Assembly: GCF_003217355.1 (NCBI RefSeq)
Contig: NZ_QJTK01000002.1
Location: forward strand, 310,001 to 374,000
Source: Rhodobacter viridis
GTDB lineage: Bacteria > Pseudomonadota > Alphaproteobacteria > Rhodobacterales > Rhodobacteraceae
Direction: 5' to 3'
DNA length: 64,000 nt
The notes under the pieces are model-generated. The model was given only the letters and a program-made list of their open reading frames with translations. It was not told the DNA's origin and did no database searches. Positions within the stretch are counted from its first letter, which is position 1. Each line of letters opens with the position of its first letter. Positions 60,701 to 64,000 of this stretch are shown piece by piece. Position numbers and translations under genes: made by a program.

Positions 60701-63193
60701 GTGGCGCTGAAATCGGTTGAAGTCGCTGCGGGTGAAAACAGCATCGATCTGCCGGTGACGCAGGAATGGGGCGCGGGGGCCTATGTGACGGCTTCCGTGC
60801 TGCGGCCCTTGGCCGAGGAGGCCCCGGCGCGAGCACCGAACCGGGCGATGGGGCTGGCCTATGCCGGTGTCGATCCTGGCGAGCGCAAGCTGCAAGCGGC
60901 CTTTGACGTTCCCGCCGCTTCTGACCCGCGCGCCGAGCTTCCGGTGGCGCTGAAGGTCGATGGCGTGAAGAAAGGCGAAACCGTCTACGCGACGATTGCG
61001 GCGGTGGATGTGGGGATCTTGAACCTGACCGGGTTCAAGGCGCCCGATCCGGCTGCGCATTACTTCGGCCAACGCCGTCTGGGCGTCGGGCTGCGCGACG
61101 TTTACGGGCGGCTGATCGATGGCCGCAGCGGCGAGATGGGGGTGATCCGCTCGGGTGGCGATGCCGGACGGGACATGTCGATGCAAGCCCCTCCGCCCAC
61201 GGAAGAGCTGGTGGCCTATTTCTCCGGCGCGCTGACGGCGGATGAAAATGGGGTCATTCACACCAGTTTCGACATGCCTGCCTTCAACGGCACCGTGCGG
61301 CTGTCGGCGGTGGTCTGGTCGAAGACCGGCGTCGGGCAGGCGTCTTCGGACGTGCTGGTGCGTGATCCGGTGGTGGTGACGGCCTCGGTGCCGCGCTTCC
61401 TTGCCCCCGGAGATACCTCGCGGCTGCTTCTGGAAATCGTCCATGCCACCGGGCCGTCCGGGCGGATGGGGCTCGATGTGACTTCGGCCGGGCTGACCCT
61501 CGGCGAGCGTCCCTCGGGCGTCGATCTGACCGATCTTGGCAAGGCGGAGATCGAGGTTCCGATCACGGCGCCCAAATCCGAAGGCGTGCAGGAGATCCGG
61601 GTGGCGCTGACGACGCCCGATGGCAAGCTTTTGGAAAAGGCGCTGAAAATCCCGGTCGAGGACAACAGCCCGGCCGTCTCGCGGCAATCGCGGTTTGATC
61701 TTGCCGCGGGCAAGACCTTCACCTTTGATGCCAATGTCTTTGCGGGCTTCCTGCCCGGATCGGCGCGGGCGACGCTGGCGGCGGGGCCGATTGCCCGCTT
61801 CAACACCCCGGCGCTGTTGCAGGCGCTGGACCAGTATCCCTATGGCTGCACCGAGCAGATCACCTCGACGGCGATGCCGCTGCTCTATCTGTCCTCCGTG
61901 GCCGAGGCGATGGAGCTGGGCACGCCCAAGGATCTGGATGCCCGGATCGAGGGCGCGATTTCCAAGGTGCTGACCAATCAGGATGCTTCGGGGGCCTTCG
62001 GGCTTTGGGGGCCGATGTCGGGCGATGGCTGGCTGGATGCCTATGTCACCGACTTCCTCAGCCGCGCCCGCAAGGCCGGTCATGCGGTGCCGGACATGGC
62101 TTTCCGCAACGCGCTTGATAACCTGCGCAATCAGGTGAATTACGCGCCCGATTTCGATGCCACCAGCAATGGCGGCGGCCGGGTTCTGGCCTATCAGTTG
62201 ATGGTGCTGGCGCGCGAAGGGGCGGCCTCGATCGGCGATCTGCGCTACTTCGCCGATGTGAAGGGCGACGATTTCGCGACGCCCCTGGCGATGGCGCAAC
62301 TGGGGGCAGCGCTCGCCTCCTATGGCGATCAGACCCGGGCCGATGCGATGTTTGCCCGGGCGGCGCAGTCGGTCTCGGCGCTGGGCGATGAAAAGCCGGT
62401 CTGGCGGGATGATTATGGCACCAACCTGCGCGATGCCGCGGCGGTGCTGGCGCTCGCGTCTGAATCGGGCTCGACTGCGGTCAACCCCGAGACGGTGGGC
62501 AAATCGGTGATCGAGCGTCTGGGCAGCACCCAGCTTTCGACGCAGGAGGCAACCTGGACGCTTCTGGCCGCCCATGCGCAGATTGACCGGCCCGAGGCGG
62601 AAGGTCTGACGGTGGATGGCGCGGCGGTGACCGGGCCGCTGGTGAAGGTGATCGACGCCGATACCGCCGGGCGCGCGCTTGCCATCGCCAATACGGGCGA
62701 AACCCCGCAAACGCTGACGCTGACCACGGTGGGCGTGCCCGAGGTCGCGGAAAAGGCCGGTGGCAAGGGCTGGGCGATTGCGCGCAGCTACTACACGCTG
62801 GAGGGCGAGGAGGTCGATGCCACCAAGGTTGCGCAGGGCACGCGGCTGGTGACCGTGCTCGAAGTCAAGCCGCTCGGCCATCAGGAAGCGCGGCTGATGG
62901 TCAACGATCCGCTGCCCGCGGGCTTCGAGATCGACAACCCGAACCTTGTCCGCTCGGGCGATCTGGCGGCCTTCGACTGGCTCTCGGTCGAGGAAAATCC
63001 GCTGACGACCGAGTTCCGGCAGGATCGGTTCCTGGCCGCGCTGGATTGGCAAAGCGATCAGCCGTTCCGTCTGGCCTATGTCGTGCGCGCGGTCAGCCCG
63101 GGCAGCTTCGTGCATCCGGCCGCCTCGGTCGAAGACATGTATCGCCCCGAAATGCGCGCGCATGGCGAAACCGGGGTGGTGACGGTGGAATGA
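57749..63193 (+). CDS. Bacterial alpha-2-macroglobulin with N-terminal PAN/apple domain
   Basis: Bacterial alpha-2-macroglobulins trap proteases in the periplasm. The 1814-residue protein has a signal peptide (MRLSSAFLSLSALFLSLVPAVAQ) and a PAN/apple-like domain with paired Cys (TLEACEAACLADSACKAVTFNARNNSCFPKAE, about 45-85). MG domains follow, then a bait/A2M core (about 1150-1250), and the thioester motif GCTEQ (Cys1367, Gln1370) sits in the alpha-helical thioester domain. CCCGGAGG before the ATG supports the start. The next gene is pbpC, overlapping by ATGA: the classic pairing with penicillin-binding protein 1C. Confidence 0.93.
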   Translation: MRLSSAFLSLSALFLSLVPAVAQESPLVPERRLSIAEGMDLSGRDLTQIFDTTLEACEAACLADSACKAVTFNARNNSCFPKAEVTAMTPYQGAFSGVVVAANKGAEARAATRAADLGFLNEGTLAEATALAAGMGRMHLTNFASPEELAAGLKQARTQSNWTRAQALEGAMIVLGDASDQWTDYAALGLKIDDFSAWARSVSAAVNGYLRAAKPAGQAEALFVLARALEKVDRTRETLAALQLAATLSARDDIAAALVDAEGKYGFRIQDNTVEADSATPRICANFNADLVKTGVDYTPFVQLPETGLTVEAEANQICVGGLKHGQRYALTFREGLPAATGETLGKDTVIAAYVRDRAPAVSFPGRAYILPRGEDSGVPVQTVNLKGLDLKILRVSDRNLVASMREDYFARSIDSWSIDYFNSQYAEEVWHGSADVKMEVNRDMTTRLPVQEVTGALGPGVYVLTAAVPGADPYEKPPAAQWFMISDIGLTTYSGADGLTVAVRGLSDAAAVADAEVQLVSKANAVIATAKTDAEGVVHFAPEQAAGKENSAPALVAVTHGEDLAYLSLTDAEFDLSDRGVEGMPPAPAIDVFLTTDRGAYRAGETVNATVLARDASTQAIDGLPLTAVLNRPDGVEYSRALTEDAGAGGHTIALPIGAQAPRGTWRLDVFADPKGEPLASTKILVEDFLPERIDATLTLPEGVLAGGDMPLIGVEARYLFGAPGAGLGTEGSFALRTAEAVPGFEGYVFGRHDTSFETIYDSLEAGETDEAGKTEIPVALPEAALTADRPLEATFAVEVREGSGRPISREIKRLVMPDAPVLGIKPAFTDGAVPEGSEAGFKVTTLGADLKPVPMALHWVVNKVETDYQWYAVDGYWNWEPITRRSRVAEGKGDLTAAEPLKIAAKVDWGQYELVVEDDSGAIAASTTFDAGWYAPADVLASPDRLQLALDKPAYAMGDTAHLRIVAPAKGVALVSVLSNRVVALKSVEVAAGENSIDLPVTQEWGAGAYVTASVLRPLAEEAPARAPNRAMGLAYAGVDPGERKLQAAFDVPAASDPRAELPVALKVDGVKKGETVYATIAAVDVGILNLTGFKAPDPAAHYFGQRRLGVGLRDVYGRLIDGRSGEMGVIRSGGDAGRDMSMQAPPPTEELVAYFSGALTADENGVIHTSFDMPAFNGTVRLSAVVWSKTGVGQASSDVLVRDPVVVTASVPRFLAPGDTSRLLLEIVHATGPSGRMGLDVTSAGLTLGERPSGVDLTDLGKAEIEVPITAPKSEGVQEIRVALTTPDGKLLEKALKIPVEDNSPAVSRQSRFDLAAGKTFTFDANVFAGFLPGSARATLAAGPIARFNTPALLQALDQYPYGCTEQITSTAMPLLYLSSVAEAMELGTPKDLDARIEGAISKVLTNQDASGAFGLWGPMSGDGWLDAYVTDFLSRARKAGHAVPDMAFRNALDNLRNQVNYAPDFDATSNGGGRVLAYQLMVLAREGAASIGDLRYFADVKGDDFATPLAMAQLGAALASYGDQTRADAMFARAAQSVSALGDEKPVWRDDYGTNLRDAAAVLALASESGSTAVNPETVGKSVIERLGSTQLSTQEATWTLLAAHAQIDRPEAEGLTVDGAAVTGPLVKVIDADTAGRALAIANTGETPQTLTLTTVGVPEVAEKAGGKGWAIARSYYTLEGEEVDATKVAQGTRLVTVLEVKPLGHQEARLMVNDPLPAGFEIDNPNLVRSGDLAAFDWLSVEENPLTTEFRQDRFLAALDWQSDQPFRLAYVVRAVSPGSFVHPAASVEDMYRPEMRAHGETGVVTVE

Positions 63194-64000
63194 CACTGCG
63201 CCTGCGGGCGGCGGGGTTTTTCGCCGCCGCCCTTCTTCTGACCACGGCTGCGGGCCTGCGCGACGGGCTCGATCGCTGGGTTTCGACGGCCCCGCTGCCG
63301 CCCTTGGCCGTCGAGGTCGGCACCGAGGTTTTGGCCCGCGATGGCACGATCCTGCGGGCCTTTCCGGTCGCCGATGGGCGCTGGCGACTGGCGCCCGGTC
63401 CGGTCGATCCGGCCTATCTTGATGACCTTGTCGCCTATGAGGACGGCCGGTTTTACCGCCACTCCGGCGTCGATGGGTTCGCCGTGCTGCGGGCCGGGGT
63501 GCAGATGCTCTGGAATGGGCATGTGGTCTCGGGGGCCTCGACGCTGACGATGCAGGTGGCGCGGCTTCTGGAGGACGGCACCACCGGCAGGCTCGATGGC
63601 AAGCTGCGCCAAGCCCGGCTGGCGCTGGCGCTGGAGCGGCATCTGACGAAGCCGCAGATCCTTGATTTGTATCTGCGTCTGGCGCCCTTTGGCGGCAATG
63701 TCGAAGGGGTGCGGGCGGCGTCGCTGGCCTGGTTCGGCAAGGAACCGCGGCGGCTGTCCCCGGCCGAGGCGGCGCTGCTGATCGCCCTGCCGCAATCGCC
63801 CGGGAGCCGCCGCCCGGATCGATTTCCCAAGGCGGCCAAGGCCGCGCGCGACCGGGTTCTGGATCGTCTTGCCGCCGAGGGGGCGCTGGAGGCCGATGCC
63901 GCCCGCGCCGCCAAGGCCGAGCCGATCCCGACCCGGCGGCGCGACTTTCCTGCGCTCGCCCCGCATCTGACCGAACGGCTCTCCGCCGCCAAGCCGCGCG
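63190..64000 (+). CDS. pbpC: Penicillin-binding protein 1C, N-terminal part (cut by window edge)
   Basis: PBP1C is a bifunctional peptidoglycan glycosyltransferase/transpeptidase-like protein that partners with alpha-2-macroglobulin. The 270 visible residues have an N-terminal anchor (RAAGFFAAALLLTTAAG) and the glycosyltransferase motifs: YEDGRFYRHSGVDG (catalytic Glu), GASTLTMQVARLLE, KLRQARLALALERHLTKPQILDLYLRLAPFGGN and a following EAALLIALPQSP. The transpeptidase part lies beyond the window. Confidence 0.94.
   Translation, partial: MTLRLRAAGFFAAALLLTTAAGLRDGLDRWVSTAPLPPLAVEVGTEVLARDGTILRAFPVADGRWRLAPGPVDPAYLDDLVAYEDGRFYRHSGVDGFAVLRAGVQMLWNGHVVSGASTLTMQVARLLEDGTTGRLDGKLRQARLALALERHLTKPQILDLYLRLAPFGGNVEGVRAASLAWFGKEPRRLSPAEAALLIALPQSPGSRRPDRFPKAAKAARDRVLDRLAAEGALEADAARAAKAEPIPTRRRDFPALAPHLTERLSAAKPR

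Noticed and set aside
57791..63196. Very long antisense frame opposite alpha-2-macroglobulin
   Set aside because: Arg/His/Gly-rich shadow typical of the reverse strand of a high-G+C gene; no domains and no ribosome site.

Overview
The window looks like the chromosome of a Rhodobacter-type alphaproteobacterium (R. capsulatus or a close relative is my best guess). The base composition is high in G+C, genes are packed with many ATGA stop/start overlaps, and the gene groupings are typical of the Rhodobacterales: hrcA-grpE, dapF-mtaB, xseB-ispA-dxs, and a fliL-motA block beside fliF-fliH-fliN-fliP. No rRNA, CRISPR array or photosynthesis gene is present.

Layout. 1-9.4 kb: malic enzyme (cut by the left edge), mutS, grpE/hrcA, an overlapping rph-rdgB-ridA-hemW operon and a heme-utilisation HmuS. 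9.5-17.6 kb: flagellar genes in two divergent operons. The leftward one encodes FliL, two small accessory proteins including a MotE-like chaperone, MotA, and a large periplasmic protein; the rightward one encodes FliF, FliH-like, FliN and FliP. No motB is present. 17.6-18.6 kb: methionine sulfoxide repair (msrB-msrA).

18,669-32,093: a 13.4-kb integrated element flanked by a 60-bp direct repeat made from the 3' end of tRNA-Lys(TTT). It carries a tyrosine integrase, AlpA, small regulators (including a PC4-like protein), a primase and RecA-like ATPase, a GTGCAAC repeat tract, one large protein resembling a phage DNA-ejection protein, an XRE repressor with palindromic operators, a train of very small genes, and at the tRNA end a three-gene leftward cassette containing a TIGR04255-type protein. 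It lacks capsid, portal, terminase and lysis genes that I can recognise. It therefore resembles a phage satellite or phage-inducible island with a candidate defence cargo more than a complete prophage.

32.2-47 kb: dapF-mtaB, arfB, an aminotransferase-kinase-NUDIX operon, a Pit phosphate transporter, pncA-pncB, a small secreted protein and membrane ferritin mbfA with three 16-bp palindromes and an Irr-box-like site between them, an AEC transporter, a HAD hydrolase, an ornithine-cyclodeaminase-family gene, and xseB-ispA-dxs (isoprenoid precursor supply). A structured RNA with a tiny ORF and tandem terminators lies directly upstream of xseB. One stretch of it can pair with the 3' end of 16S rRNA.

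48.4-64 kb: a queuosine-precursor transporter, a phytase-like protein, MepA, an Atg22-like MFS, a thioesterase, YggT, RecQ, a hybrid histidine kinase, and alpha-2-macroglobulin with penicillin-binding protein 1C (cut by the right edge). Four copies of a GCGTATTT...CCAAGAAGAA intergenic element sit at gene 3' ends across the window.
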